NCBI GenBank assembly: GCA_905250115.1 | Contig: CAJNOI010000088.1 | Span: forward strand, 236,398 to 300,397 | Reading direction: 5' to 3' | Length of the DNA: 64,000 nt | Origin: Adineta steineri | Taxonomy: Eukaryota; Rotifera; Eurotatoria; Adinetida; Adinetidae | Shown: positions 13,290 to 24,630 of the stretch, piece after piece | Layout: each line of letters starts with the position of its first letter | Numbering within the stretch: the first letter of the stretch is position 1 | The notes under the pieces: model-generated | What the model saw: only the letters and a program-made list of their open reading frames with translations | What the model was told of the DNA's origin: nothing | Database searches by the model: none | Program-made: the position numbers and the translations under genes

Positions 13290-13640
13290 ACTTCAAATTG
13301 CGATCAATTCAATTTTATTTCGATTTTCAGAAGAAAACTAATTACAAGATAACGGAGTACCCATGGGTTCGCCATTAGCATTAGATCTTCCCGAGATTTT
13401 GAGAATAACAAAAGGAATAAAAAGAAATGGAGTTTTCCAAAATAAACGATTACTATGATGATAATATATTCTATATATTTACTATTGGTTTAATAAAAAT
13501 ATTCGATCTCAATGTAGAATTGACACTTGGGAATCAAACTTGCAATATTAAAACTAGAAGAGAAATTAAGTCAAACTCATCACTCATCGAAAACCATATA
13601 GACAAACTTTTATATACTCTATAATAACAATCATTCAAGA
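13290..13640 (+). pseudogene. Decayed reverse transcriptase, Penelope-like
   Basis: Allowing for frameshifts, conceptual translation shows reverse-transcriptase palm motifs in order. FQKKTNYKI is followed after a missing base by GVPMGSPLA (about 13351-13380), the QxxGVxMGSPL block of Penelope-like and related enzymes. About 70 nt on, YYDDNIFYIF carries the YxDD active-site motif (about 13448). LNVELTLGNQTCNIKTR, in the position of the FLDV block, follows. A 65-codon open stretch (13427-13624) preserves the second part; the first part is broken by at least two frameshifts. I see no GIY-YIG endonuclease or intact terminal repeats. It is a dead fragment; the family assignment is an inference from motif spacing. 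Confidence 0.55.
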
Positions 13641-14671
13641 AAAGATGAATTATACCCGACTAAGACGTATTAATTATAGAACTCAAGAAGTTTCGTCAAC
13701 GGATACAACATTAAAAAAACTGAAAAATCAGATTATTCAGTGATACATTAAACTCTATAATAAACATCCTCATCATATGGTTAGAACGATACCAAAAAAA
13801 GAACACATCTCTTTAGCATTGGAATCAACCTAAACAAAAACAAACAGAACAAAAAAGAAAAAACAAGTTTAACAATGAACCATCCCAAGAAATTCAACAT
13901 AACTGTTTCGAAAGAGAAAATTAAAACGAAGATATAAAAAGTTAATTTCAAATATTAGTATAATTTTACATTTACATTATTATTACAAAAAGATTAGGAT
14001 TCGGAATTATACGAACTACAAAATTCTGTATGAAACTTTATTCCCAAAAATGTGGTTTAGTTCATAATGATAAAATAGCTCATTGAAAAATGTATGTAAC
14101 ATGATTTTAACTCATTTTCTCATTCAGCAGATTTACATGGTACACAATCAAGACAGTTTTGAATTTGATCGAAGAAGAAGTTAAGTCAAGAGTTACTTTT
14201 TATACGAAAAAATTGTTGCTGAAGAAATTTATAATGTAAAACACTCTATTAAAATCTTTCAGTCAAAGGAATTATTAATATAACAAGCAAATGTTTATAC
14301 GATTTATTTTATATGGTTTTCGTGACAGATAAAAATTTCAACGCTTTTTTTGTTACTTGTAAAGCTTTAATTCTAATAATAAAATGACTTTCATAACAGT
14401 TCTTCACAGTATTCTTGTCGATTCACATGATGTTGACACTTTACGAATAGTATTTCTTATTCTGAAAATTATATGAAAGGATCATATTGCATAAAATCAT
14501 ATCATCATACTGATTTCATTCAAAATACATTTACTTCGATACTAATAACAATAGCACATGCTTAATCTTTTTAATTCTTAAATCAATAAAAAACACGTGA
14601 ATCCGTTCTTTTTTCTTCATCGACATACTGTTTTCATCAAATATTTTAAAACTATTAATATTAGACTTGTG
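13641..14671. other. Intergenic, possible retroelement debris
   Basis: AT-rich sequence with no intact gene. The first 200 bases may continue the reverse-transcriptase relic in broken frames. The last part is the upstream flank of the cyanophycinase-like gene; a GTG-started extension at 14597 is possible but lacks a signal-peptide start. Confidence 0.35.
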
Positions 14672-15709
14672 ATGAATGCTGTTCTACTTTTTGTATCGGC
14701 TTTCTTATGTTGCTCAGAAAAGGTAGCAACAGGAGTTTCTATACCGATTAATACAATCATTACTCAAAGAAATGCTGCATCTATTGGATTAGTTGGCGAT
14801 GGTGCAGATGTGAATCGTACTACTGTTGGAGGTACGGCTTTAGTTGGTGGTGGTACAGATGTCGATGAAGTCTTTCAATGGATGATAAAAAAAGCAGGTG
14901 GTGGTGATTTTGTTGTAATTCGAGCTTCCGGTACTGATGCATACAACAGTTATATTTATAGTTTAGGTCCTATCAATTCTGTTGAAACATTATTGATCAA
15001 TTCGCGTACTTTAGCTAATGATCCTGAAGTTGAACGAACAATTCTGAATGCTGAAGCTGTATTCATTGCTGGTGGTGATCAAGCTAATTATGTTAATTAC
15101 TGGAAAGATACTAAGGTACATTATGCACTTGATTATTTACGCAATGTCAAACAAATACCAGTAGGTGGTACTTCAGCAGGTTGTGCTATTCTTGGTGGTA
15201 CATATTTTTCAGCTCTTCAAGGATCAATTACTTCATCGGAAGCTCTTAAAAATCCATATCTTAATCTTCTTACTCTTGGTTACAATGATTTTCTCAAACA
15301 ACCTTATCTTTCTGATGTTGTTACCGATTCTCATTTTGATAATCGTGATCGTCATGGTCGTCTTACTACATTTCTAGCTCGTATGAGTCATGATAAAGGA
15401 ATACTAGCTCGTGGTATTGGTCTTGATGAATCCGCTGCAGTATGCATTGAACCAAATGGTATAGGAATAATATATGGTACTGGTACTGCTTATTTTCTCA
15501 ATCAAAATGGTATCGATAGCACACCTGAAACATGTCTTAGTGGTTCTCGTCTTGATTGGTATCGAAATCAGAGAGCTGTACGAGTATATAAAGTTAAAGG
15601 TACCAATGATGGGTCAAATATGTTTGATCTTAAAACATGGGCTTATGGTAGTGGTGGCCTTCATCTTTATTATTATGTGCGTAATGGTGTACTTCATATT
15701 GCTTATTAA
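14672..15709 (+). CDS. Secreted cyanophycinase-like peptidase (family S51)
   Basis: Single exon, 345 aa from the ATG at 14672, which begins a clear signal peptide (MNAVLLFVSAFLCC). Cyanophycinases are serine exopeptidases that cut the bacterial storage polymer cyanophycin (multi-L-arginyl-poly-Asp) to beta-Asp-Arg dipeptides. Family marks are AGGDQ at 133-137, the nucleophile elbow GGTSAGCA with Ser168, and DSHFDNRDRHGRL at about 219-231 (family D-x-HF-x-x-R-x-R-x-GRL). The length is normal for the family. The lack of introns next to multi-intron animal genes, and the bacterial distribution of the family, suggest horizontal acquisition, with an animal-type signal sequence. A rotifer that eats cyanobacteria could use it in digestion; that role is inference. 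The substrate could also be another beta-aspartyl peptide. Confidence 0.88.
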   Translation: MNAVLLFVSAFLCCSEKVATGVSIPINTIITQRNAASIGLVGDGADVNRTTVGGTALVGGGTDVDEVFQWMIKKAGGGDFVVIRASGTDAYNSYIYSLGPINSVETLLINSRTLANDPEVERTILNAEAVFIAGGDQANYVNYWKDTKVHYALDYLRNVKQIPVGGTSAGCAILGGTYFSALQGSITSSEALKNPYLNLLTLGYNDFLKQPYLSDVVTDSHFDNRDRHGRLTTFLARMSHDKGILARGIGLDESAAVCIEPNGIGIIYGTGTAYFLNQNGIDSTPETCLSGSRLDWYRNQRAVRVYKVKGTNDGSNMFDLKTWAYGSGGLHLYYYVRNGVLHIAY

Positions 15710-16318
15710 GTAATTTATAATAGAGTATAAATAATTTGTTCACTGGTTTTAACTTTTTGAAATAACATACCAAGTATATACAGATGTAACAATAATAATA
15801 CTTTGACTTCAAAAAAATTCATTCGATCTTGATAAAAACTAGGATTACATATCATATATATCCTTTTTATTATCACTTCATAATGTGCACATTTGAGAAA
15901 GGTACAAGTTAATGCTTTACATTCATATAGATAATGAGCATAAGAATACTACTTTTAGTTTTATATTGGAATTTAAAAGAAAAAGAAAATATTGAAGAAA
16001 TATTCAGCTACTGCTAATTTATAACCTCAAATATTTTAACTTGAGGCGCAAAACTCTAGTTGTTGAATATCATCATTCGATGACGGAGGGTGGGTGGATG
16101 TGGGATGAAGAAAGAATATCCACACTTACACTCTCAGGATGGTTCATATTTAATTACGTATTATTTAATTATATTATCGATATCAGTCATCAAAAATACA
16201 CTCAGATACTAGCGCCCACTGTTGAATACAAACGAATATTGGTTTAATATACTTAACCGTATGATCCATTTAGTTCTGATCCATTTAGTTCATTCTTAAT
16301 AATCATTCATTTATATAG
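15710..16318. other. Intergenic with one hairpin
   Basis: 3' flank of the cyanophycinase-like gene and 5' flank of the next gene. It contains telomere-like hairpin (b). A 68-codon open frame across the hairpin (16041-16247) is not credible as a gene. TTATATAG immediately before the next ATG could be a splice acceptor. Confidence 0.4.
16086..16135. repeat. Telomere-like hairpin (b)
   Basis: Left arm GAGGGTGGGTGGATGTGGG, centre ATGAAGAAAGA, right arm TCCACACTTACACTCTC. The arms pair imperfectly and are rich in the TGTGGG/CCCACA type. The centre is shared with hairpin (d). Confidence 0.65.
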
Positions 16319-16861
16319 ATGTATAAGATGTTTTATGAAAACCGTCGATTATTTCTACTTATAATTCCAATCTTTATTGCTGTTGCAATCTATCCAGTTC
16401 CATTCGATGGTAAACATGTCTTATCACTTGATACACCTTTAATAACAACATTTAATGTTCTTGTAAATCATGTGTGGAAATTCCATCCATTTATTGTTCA
16501 TGTAAATGAATTAAAAAAACTGAATGATACTTGTTCCTATTATGAAATAACAGATCGTATACCATTTTTTCCATTATATGATATATATATTCCAACAACA
16601 TATTATGTAGAAATGAATATTGATCGAGAAAATCATTGTTTAACAAGTATTGTTCACACACAAATGAATATAATGCATGCATATCATCAATATTGTATGC
16701 ATACAAATACATTAAAACCAACGACAACAATAATAACAGATCAATTTTATGGTAAAACTTGGATGATTTTTAAATATTATGTACGAAAAAATATGTTCAT
16801 ATCACATAAATATACTTTAGATAAATTACGAAAAGAAATGATGATTTATTTATCAGAATAG
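16319..16861 (+). CDS. Membrane-anchored or secreted protein, possibly START-like
   Basis: A single open frame of 180 aa from ATG at 16319. Residues 10-27 (LFLLIIPIFIAVAIYP) form a signal anchor or signal peptide. The rest has features like the SRPBCC/START-like fold: NVLVNHVWKFHPFIVHV near the start of the domain, YEITDRIPF in the middle, TTIITDQFYGKTWMIFKYY near the end, and a C-terminal helix (TLDKLRKEMMIYL). This resemblance is weak and from memory. Such small hydrophobic-pocket proteins bind lipids or other ligands; I assign no function. An upstream exon is possible because a splice acceptor-like TATAG abuts the start codon. Confidence 0.6.
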   Translation: MYKMFYENRRLFLLIIPIFIAVAIYPVPFDGKHVLSLDTPLITTFNVLVNHVWKFHPFIVHVNELKKLNDTCSYYEITDRIPFFPLYDIYIPTTYYVEMNIDRENHCLTSIVHTQMNIMHAYHQYCMHTNTLKPTTTIITDQFYGKTWMIFKYYVRKNMFISHKYTLDKLRKEMMIYLSE

Positions 16862-17590
16862 ATTTTTTTTATATCTTTTTTACTTTAATAAAATTTTTCT
16901 ACGAGATTATTTTTTAAGAAAAATCTTTAATCTGTGAAAATCATTCATAGTTTTTACAACATATGCAAATATTATATAAAGTAAAGATAGACGATGCTTT
17001 GGATTATTTTTATACCATTCGGAAAGTTGTCATCAGATGGATTAATATGATTTAATGTTTTTCTTTACGTAAGAAAAGTTATTAAAACAAAGATTAGCAG
17101 AAGCGAAATAAAAATTGGTAATTATTTACATTGAATAGTTGTCAATAATTAATGTAAGTACTAGAAAATGCTGTGGAAAGGTTGCGCTTACATCACATCT
17201 CCTACATAGATTTTACTAAATATTATTTATGATTACAGGTCGTTAATTCTCAAAAAAATTTCCAGTTAAATTGAATCGATTCTATTCTTAAATCAGTTAA
17301 TGAAGCTTTACATAAGTTAGAAGATTTCATCTTCGAACAGTTGTTAAACATTAGTAAATGAAATCAAAAAAAATATTAGTTTTTTCTTAATTGTACTGAT
17401 TCATTGTCACACAATGCATATACTGTATTTCTAGCATATTGAAAAGAAAACATACAACTTATTTTAATGGAATTATTTGATAAAATTGTTTCAATAAATA
17501 GAACAAATAATAACAGACCAACGATAATTGATATTTAGTGGTTCTATATAAATTAATTTTATCATTATATGCTTTCAAAGGATTCATGCA

Positions 17591-17640
17591 GGATGAGGAT
17601 GGAATAAATTAAAGAAAAACTGATCTTAACCCTCATCCAT
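17591..17640. repeat. Telomere-like hairpin (c)
   Basis: Left arm GGATGAGGATGG, right arm CCCTCATCCAT, separated by about 27 A-rich bases that include AAAGAAAAAC. It is a diverged member of the family. Confidence 0.5.
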
Positions 17641-17784
17641 AATTATAATCAATTTTTACTGTAGGTACATGTCTACATCTACAAGTTTATTTTCACTCAC
17701 ACCAATTCATCTATTCGTTTGCTATACAATATACTTTTAGTAGTTACCAAACAAAAACAATTATTATTTAATAATTAAAAATTT

Positions 17785-17826
17785 GAGGGTGTGCGTGTGG
17801 CATGAAGAAAGTACACCCACACCCAC
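17785..17826. repeat. Telomere-like hairpin (d)
   Basis: Left arm GAGGGTGTGCGTGTGG, centre CATGAAGAAAG, right arm TACACCCACACCCACG. This is the clearest member: the right arm read on the minus strand is GTGGGTGTGGGTGTA, two TGTGGG-type periods. Confidence 0.7.
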
Positions 17827-17919
17827 GATAAATAGCGCCATAACACTGTAATATGCCGTTTAGACACTATAACGGCGTTACTCAACAAAAAAAAGACGAC
17901 ATAGATTAGATGCAATCAA

Positions 17920-19416
17920 TTAACTACTTTTCATTGCACTTGCTATAATTGCTTTATCGATGAGAGGAAATAGTTTTTCAGTTTTAAGAATAATATCTGC
18001 ATAGTTGCGAAGAGGTATTGGTAGGCTTGCATGTTCTGGTCGTAGTATGAATTCATCTTTAGATTGAATCTGATAATGCATGATGTGTAAATGAGTTATA
18101 TAGTCCCATAGTGGAGCTTCCAAACGGGCTAGATAAGGATAACCTGTGATAATTAACGCTGATTGACGAGGAAGAAAAAAAAAGAACATAGAAATACCAC
18201 CACAAGGTGATATAGCAATTGTCACTGTCTGAAATAATTGTAATTGTTGAGTAATGGTTAAATTTCTAAAGTCATCAACAATGGTAACCTTGATTTCGGC
18301 ATATCGAGGCGTTGATAATATTTTGTTGTAGATCTCATGTATATTGTGAAATTTTCGTCTGCCCTTTTTATTGACAAGTAAGATATGATGCTGTTTGGGA
18401 ATGATATTTGGATTGATTCCATGAGCCAGAAGAAGATCTGAGCGAAAATTAGAGAAAATTTGACCACGATTGAAATTTTCTGGTTCCCAGCCAATGGCAC
18501 CAGCAGCGCCTTGTCCAGCAACTAATTCTCGAAAACAAATGCGATTGGAATTTACTGACGAATTAAATAATGAATCGATTGAGCGAACCGGGTGAGAAGT
18601 AACGACTGGAAAGATTCCTTTGGTAAATTTAACACATAGTTCACTCAAATACTTTGAAAAGTCTTCACAAGGTCGAAATACTAGCACATGATTTTTGTTG
18701 GGTGAGTTATATTCGGTAGCGCGAAATTGTTTCAGAATTGCATACAAACCAAAAGCATCGTCAAAGATGACATGACCAAAATTCATATCTCCATCCGCCA
18801 AGATCTGATACATTAAATAAGTCTCATTCAAATAGTGAAGATTTCTGTTTGGATCAGATCGATTCGAATGATTCAGAGGAACTAAGCGTACTTGAATCTT
18901 ACTCCCACCATCAGGCTGACCATGACGTAGAGCTAGAAATGTAGAGTTCGCACGAATTACCGTTGAACTTAACGACGTAATTGATGCTGGATAAAAATAA
19001 TCAGCAATATACAGTGAACTTGATCCGCTTCTTTGTACACAAACATTATGGAATATACACTGTCTCTCTTTCCAAGAACCTTCAGTACCTATATCACCAG
19101 GATTTCCATTTACACATTGAAATGAACTGTAAAATAAATTCAATGCATCGTTACTTAAAGGAGCTTCTTTACTGACTGAATAATGCGAGGCGAATGATGG
19201 AGGTAATGAAATACCACTGGAACCCGAGTTACTTGTATTATCGTTATTGAACTGATGAGACAACATATGTGTCGTATTATCCGTAGTAAACTGGCGAGAC
19301 AACATATGTGCTATATTACCACAGCAATTATAACCATTATAAGACAATAACAAGATAGTAGCAATTATCAAAATTAATGCAAAGCTAAACCATCGAGTTG
19401 CTATTTCGTTCATCAT
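17920..19416 (-). CDS. GT61-type glycosyltransferase (type II membrane protein)
   Basis: Single exon on the minus strand, 498 aa, starting at the first of two adjacent ATGs. Residues about 9-26 are a membrane anchor (SFALILIIATILLLS) with a short cytoplasmic tail, typical of Golgi or ER glycosyltransferases. The stem contains a short tandem repeat (HMLSRQFTTDNT / HMLSHQFNNDNT, residues 37-61). The lumenal domain has FGHVIFDDAFGLYA at 213-226, matching the H-x-x-x-D-x-x block of the GT61 (DUF563) family, and PCGGISMFFFFLP from 404, matching its C-terminal GA/GGxxxN-like segment. Relatives include EOGT (O-GlcNAc on EGF domains), POMGNT2 and plant xylosyltransferases. The donor and acceptor cannot be told from sequence. 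There are no introns, so either a retrocopy or an acquired and expanded family is possible. Confidence 0.75.
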   Translation of the reverse strand: MMNEIATRWFSFALILIIATILLLSYNGYNCCGNIAHMLSRQFTTDNTTHMLSHQFNNDNTSNSGSSGISLPPSFASHYSVSKEAPLSNDALNLFYSSFQCVNGNPGDIGTEGSWKERQCIFHNVCVQRSGSSSLYIADYFYPASITSLSSTVIRANSTFLALRHGQPDGGSKIQVRLVPLNHSNRSDPNRNLHYLNETYLMYQILADGDMNFGHVIFDDAFGLYAILKQFRATEYNSPNKNHVLVFRPCEDFSKYLSELCVKFTKGIFPVVTSHPVRSIDSLFNSSVNSNRICFRELVAGQGAAGAIGWEPENFNRGQIFSNFRSDLLLAHGINPNIIPKQHHILLVNKKGRRKFHNIHEIYNKILSTPRYAEIKVTIVDDFRNLTITQQLQLFQTVTIAISPCGGISMFFFFLPRQSALIITGYPYLARLEAPLWDYITHLHIMHYQIQSKDEFILRPEHASLPIPLRNYADIILKTEKLFPLIDKAIIASAMKSS

Positions 19417-21022
19417 TGAGTCAGATTATCTACAAAATATAGATAGAATACGAATGATATTATGAAAGATTAAAAGGTATGTCAGTGATGATTTTTGACA
19501 GAAGAAGCTTTAGTACTGATGAAATTGCACTTTAGTATATTTTTCCTTATCAAGAATCCCATAGTTTTCATACAAAGTATACTCTTATACACTCGTCCAT
19601 AGGATAAAATAAAAGAATATGAAAGAAAAGTATCAATAGAGTCAAAAGAAGAAATACATGCAGGGGGAGCATTGCATTTACTGATACTCTTTAACACCGC
19701 TCATAAAGTACTGGCTGAGTGAATAGGGAAATCATTAAAATTCTGATAAACTCTCTCCTCGATCTAATCGTGTCCTACTCCTCTTCTGACAATAAAATTT
19801 TGGGATGAGTAGAATGTTCTAAAAAGAAGAACGTGTCCTTTGTCTAAGAGAAAATAAAAAAACATTTTTTGTTCACCTACCTTTTTTCAAAAGAGGATTT
19901 GGTTGAGGAATTGAAAGTGTAATATCTGTTAATAAAGAAACAGAGTTGGTGTGATAACGACGATGATATATAATTGTGACTGATGGAAGAGATCATTCAC
20001 GTTTTGAAGTCGCGTTTAATATAATATGACTACGAAACAGACGAAATTCTTTCTTGCTTTCTTTTGACTATCGTTCCTGTTGTACTTTTTATTTTCTTAA
20101 TACCTTTAATTTATATTTTAATCTGGCAGTAGAATAGCTAAGCCATCGTTTTCGCTTTCGACAAAATCAATTATACGAAGTATCAATTGTGTAGTCTCCT
20201 GTGATAACCGATGAACTCTTGAGATATTAAATAATGATTTTTATCTAAAACAGACATCAGATATAAATATGAAAACGAGCTGCGTTAGTAAAATGCTTTG
20301 AACGATAATATTAAGAAAAGAGAATAAATCGTGAGACACAGATACGTTAGAGACTATTAAACATGTTTCACTTAGTTCAGTAGCAAAAGAATCGTCTAAT
20401 TCAAAATAAACACTCACGGGTTGATTAGTTCACCCGATAACTTATGTTTTAAATGTATTTTTTTTATTTTCACAAATAAAATGATTGTAACTCTATGAAA
20501 GAAGCAAAATGAGTTAATTACTGAGATACTATTTCGAAGAATCATGTACAAAAATAACGAAAAAAGAATTTGCGTTAATTTTGCACTGTTTACACGTTAC
20601 TTGTTGCAAATAAAAGAAACGACTAGTCAACCGCATTGAAGTATGAGAGATACACACTCGCATGCGTTCTTCTATTTGCCGTGATCACTGATACGTAGAC
20701 ATTATTTTATTTATAGTAAGGAAGATATGAATAAGTGATTAGGCAGAAAGGTTCGTTTATAATGGTCTTTTTCGATTGCACAGATATTGATTCGCAACGA
20801 ACGTAATTACCTAAAGAAAAAAATTCAACAAACAAAAATTTCTATCTTATCTTCACTGTGCCAATAAATGATGAACCAGAGGTTCTTTTTTCATCTCAAC
20901 AAGAAAATAAGCAAGGATACATGAACAAATCTACGTAGATAACAATCAGTTTTGTCATACTTGCGATGAAGCTTACCTTGAATCTCATAGAGGAAGAAAA
21001 CAAAACATAACAAACATGTATT

Positions 21023-21148
21023 TAGAGGCGGCGCGAGCCAGCAAAGCTGGAGGGGGTATTTGACCACGTAATATTCGTACATAGCTGGCTGTTCGCATAT
21101 TAAGTGGTCAAATTTTTGCTTTCTCACCCCTTACTCGCACTGCCCCTG
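21023..21148. mobile_element. hAT-type MITE with 8-bp target-site duplication
   Basis: A 126-bp non-coding element whose two halves are imperfect inverted repeats. The left end begins TAGAGGCGGCGCGAG; the right end, read on the minus strand, begins CAGGGGCAGTGCGAG, a hAT-like terminus. Inside, TTTGACCACGTAATATTCG on the left matches TTTGACCACTTAATATGCG on the right in inverted orientation. The element is flanked by identical CATGTATT at 21015-21022 and 21149-21156, an 8-bp target-site duplication as hAT transposases make. It is more GC-rich than its surroundings and encodes no transposase. Confidence 0.8.
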
Positions 21149-23185
21149 CATGTATTAGACGAGTCTCTCACATTAATGAAACATGTGCATCTAATAAAAT
21201 ACAGTCAATATCTTCAACGAAAACTGTTTTCTTCGAAAATATCAGTAGTTTTCATTTATAGTTCGAAGATGTGGATATAAATGTCTGTATATATATATTC
21301 TGCAACACATTCACATCAACACCTACTGCGTCGTTTATTACTTGTATTAGTATTGTAAAAAAAAATGAAAATTTTGTACAAACGTTTTTTATTCTTCCAT
21401 TGTCAATCTTATTTCATTTTTATTTCCGAACCAATGTATTTATTTATTTGTTCGTCATCACAATCATAAAATAAATTATATTTTTATAGAAAATTATTTA
21501 TTTATACATTAGAGATGAAAGAAACATTAGACATTGTCTCACTAGTCATTATTCTCGTTTTGTTAGTAATGCATATTATTTATTACAGTGATTTCGTATC
21601 TTCATGTAATAGAACGAAAGAAAATGTATATACAAATTTTATTAGTATAAATAATGTGCAACAATAACAGAGGAAAAAAGAGTGACATAAGTACCTCCAT
21701 GCTGACTGCTCAAAGTCATATTTTTTTTTATTCTTAAATATCGTAAAACTACGATTTGTAAAAGAGTATTTTCTCTTCATAATTGATCTTTCTCTCTTAT
21801 ATGAATTGATGTTGTATTGTTGGTTCATTTCGATTTCTTGTTGCGACCTACTACTTCATTTTCATCACAACACACCCTTTATTATCATATAGATATGTCC
21901 TTGTGGTGAAAATTGACATGAATCAAAGTTAAACTTCATTCGATTCGAGTTTTCATCGTAGATTACACGAAAAATAATAATTTAAATTAATCCTTACTTG
22001 AAGAATATACCGTGAACAAATCTTAAATAAGGAAAAACACTATTGTGATACAACGTTTTACTTATTCATTAATATATAAATCAAAAACAAATAATAAAAA
22101 TAGAAAGTGAAATATTATTAAAATCAAAAGATTTATTTGCTTGAATTCTATTGATTGAGTATATTCTTATAAATATGCTCAAGATATATGATAAAAGATG
22201 CTTTTATGGTGCGCGTTTCCGTATCTTTAATTTTTGTTTATTTTATTTTTCAAATTTTGTCTTGCATCATAAGATATCTTGCTACCATTGAAAAAAAAAT
22301 ACACAACACAAGTACGATTGTATAGGATAGTTTTAGGCAGGTACGTCTATTATAATGTAGTTCAGCATAATCTATAAGAATGATGGTAAATATTGAATGA
22401 AATTTAGAAAAACTAATATTATCACTTTCATTCTCCACCATCCTTCTCATAAATGCATCATATAACTCAACAAAGAAAAATGAATGATGTTTGAGACCAA
22501 GGATACGTGTACATTTTTACAAGCTAGAAATAAAACGATTGTTCTACAGGTATAGGTAAACGAAAGCAACAAGAGAAAGAACAAACAAATTAACACGTGC
22601 GAATTTTTTGTTGAGAAAAAAGAAAATATTTAACGCGTCCGTGAGCGTTTATAAACAATGTAATTGGACGAATTTGAGTGTGTTTATTTTATTTTGAAAA
22701 AAATTCTAAAATAATCATAGTGAATTATGATATAATACTCCAATATCCTGAACCGAGATTCAAATTCATGATCAGTAAATTGCATATCAAATACAACTAC
22801 CTTATGAGACAAATATAGTTCGAAGTTATATTTATGTTCATCAATGAGATGAATAATGCATTTTAAGTTCTTTATTATAAGCTTAAGAGCAGATTTGTTA
22901 ATTTATCGTTGCTTGTTAGTATAAATAAATTATCTGTTTTGATCAACAATAACGACTTGATATGAGGTGTTGTTGCAAAAACAAGGATTGGATATATAAA
23001 CATATATGTAAAAACAACCTTGCGTATATATCTTCTTAAAAATGTCATACGATCAATTTCTTGTGAGTCACCCGAACAAAATCTTTCTGGGTGGCTTAGA
23101 TTTTTCTTTTTAGAAACATAAATCAAAAAAATAATTTATATTTATGTTTTCGTTGTTATATAAAGGACAAGTAAAAATTGGCAAC

Positions 23186-23239
23186 CGACAGCGGATGAGT
23201 GTCGGTAATACCTCTATTTTCCACTCACACCCACACCCT
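23186..23239. repeat. Telomere-like hairpin (e)
   Basis: The right arm CACTCACACCCACACCCTA (minus strand TAGGGTGTGGGTGTGAGTG) carries two clear TGTGGG-type periods. The left arm GACAGCGGATGAGTGTCGG is a degraded partner. Confidence 0.55.
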
Positions 23240-24355
23240 ATTCAAGTTTGAATGGTTACCAACACAAATACGCTGTATCTGAAATATATTCAATTGAATA
23301 ATTTTTCGTATATTGTTCTAGATCATTTTGTTTTATTTGCATTTTGAGAGATTTTAAACAATGAAACATATTGAATAATTCTTGAACATCCTTCAACATT
23401 AAATATGCGCGAATTATTATTTGTTGAATATTATTATTTTGTAGAGAAAAAAATCGAAAATAAATAATTAATAATCATTAACCGCTGAGTTTCGGGAGGG
23501 GAATAAGAAGATTTTTCCGATTGAATTTAATAAAGAATTAATGATTCAAGATGATTAAATGTTGCATTAAGGGAGAATGATAGTAGGAATTGATTGATTA
23601 CAAAATGATTAAATAAATGAAGTGAAATAACACAATTTAACTCTATTAGGAGTTATGATGTGTTGACAATACTGTCGAAAAGTTGTTTTACATATCGAAT
23701 CAAAACTGAGTTTCTACGTTAGGGACGAGTGAATAAATAAATTTTAAAAACGATTATTAAGATAATAGAAACTTTCAAATGCATGATATGAATTAAGATA
23801 ATCAAATATTTCATTATATAAATCTTCACAACAAGTTGTTTGTGATCTAAATAATTTTTAAAAATATCAAACATTGAAAAACAAAAATTTCATTTCTTGC
23901 TGTTCTTTCAATCTACACATTAGAAAATAATGAAAATGATAATAGATTTCTAATTCAAATATAAATATGTATTATTTAGTGATAATTATAATAGTTCTGT
24001 AATTAAATCTAAAATGAAAATAACAATGTAATAATGTAAAAAGTAAAACGTAAATAAAGGGCGAACATTTATTTGAAACTTACGTCAGTGATTATGAATC
24101 TTGAGGGTGAATAACGGTTAAGAATCTTACATTATAGTTAATAACTGGTTCATTCAAATTAACAATACCATACTATATTTTTGATATTACTGCAAATTGG
24201 ACAATCAACGAAAGTAATCAATAGGAATAGAGTAAATAGCAGTGATATGCTCATTTTTAGTCTGTTGTCAAAAGAAAATAATCTCCTAGTTATTATTGTT
24301 TTAGTGAATAAGCGAAAACTTCACCTGTTAAAATTAAAAATCATTCAGTTTTGAA

Positions 24356-24475
24356 ATGGAATCAATGGCTTCTGATAGTGAATCATTTAAACATTGTATT
24401 CTTCTTAATAGTCATCTTCATTTATCAGATACAACAGTTTGTTTTGAATATTTGAATTATCTATCTAATAAATAA
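24356..24475 (+). CDS. Possible small ORF or first exon, unrecognised
   Basis: An ATG-started frame of 39 codons (MESMASDSESFKHCILLNSH and on, ending in TAA). Its composition is more protein-like than that of its surroundings. It could be the first exon of an unrecognised gene, a relic, or chance. No downstream exon is evident before the convergent F-box gene. Confidence 0.2.
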   Translation: MESMASDSESFKHCILLNSHLHLSDTTVCFEYLNYLSNK

Positions 24476-24630
24476 TGTAAAAATCAAACATATCATAAAT
24501 TAGATATTTTTTCATGCATAAAAATACTTCTCCTAATATAAGTTTTTCATTTATTGTTTGTTTAAGGTCATTTACAAAGTCATCGTATTCGTTGAGTACG
24601 GCAAGTAAAAAATGTTTAATATTGAATAGA

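Larger units (their letters stand above)
16862..17919. other. Intergenic with two hairpins
   Basis: About 1.06 kb between a plus-strand and a minus-strand gene, so it holds 3' ends only. It carries telomere-like hairpins (c) and (d) within 200 bp of each other; the remainder is AT-rich without recognisable features. Confidence 0.4.
19417..24355. other. Gene-poor intergenic region
   Basis: About 4.9 kb in which I find no supported gene. It contains the hAT-type MITE (21023-21148) and telomere-like hairpin (e). Open frames of 60-85 codons here have low-complexity composition and no family resemblance. Parts near 19417-20400 may be the promoter of the glycosyltransferase gene. Confidence 0.4.

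Noticed and set aside
16041-16247. 68-codon open frame over hairpin (b)
   Set aside because: Its middle is simply the translation of the G-rich hairpin; there is no other support.
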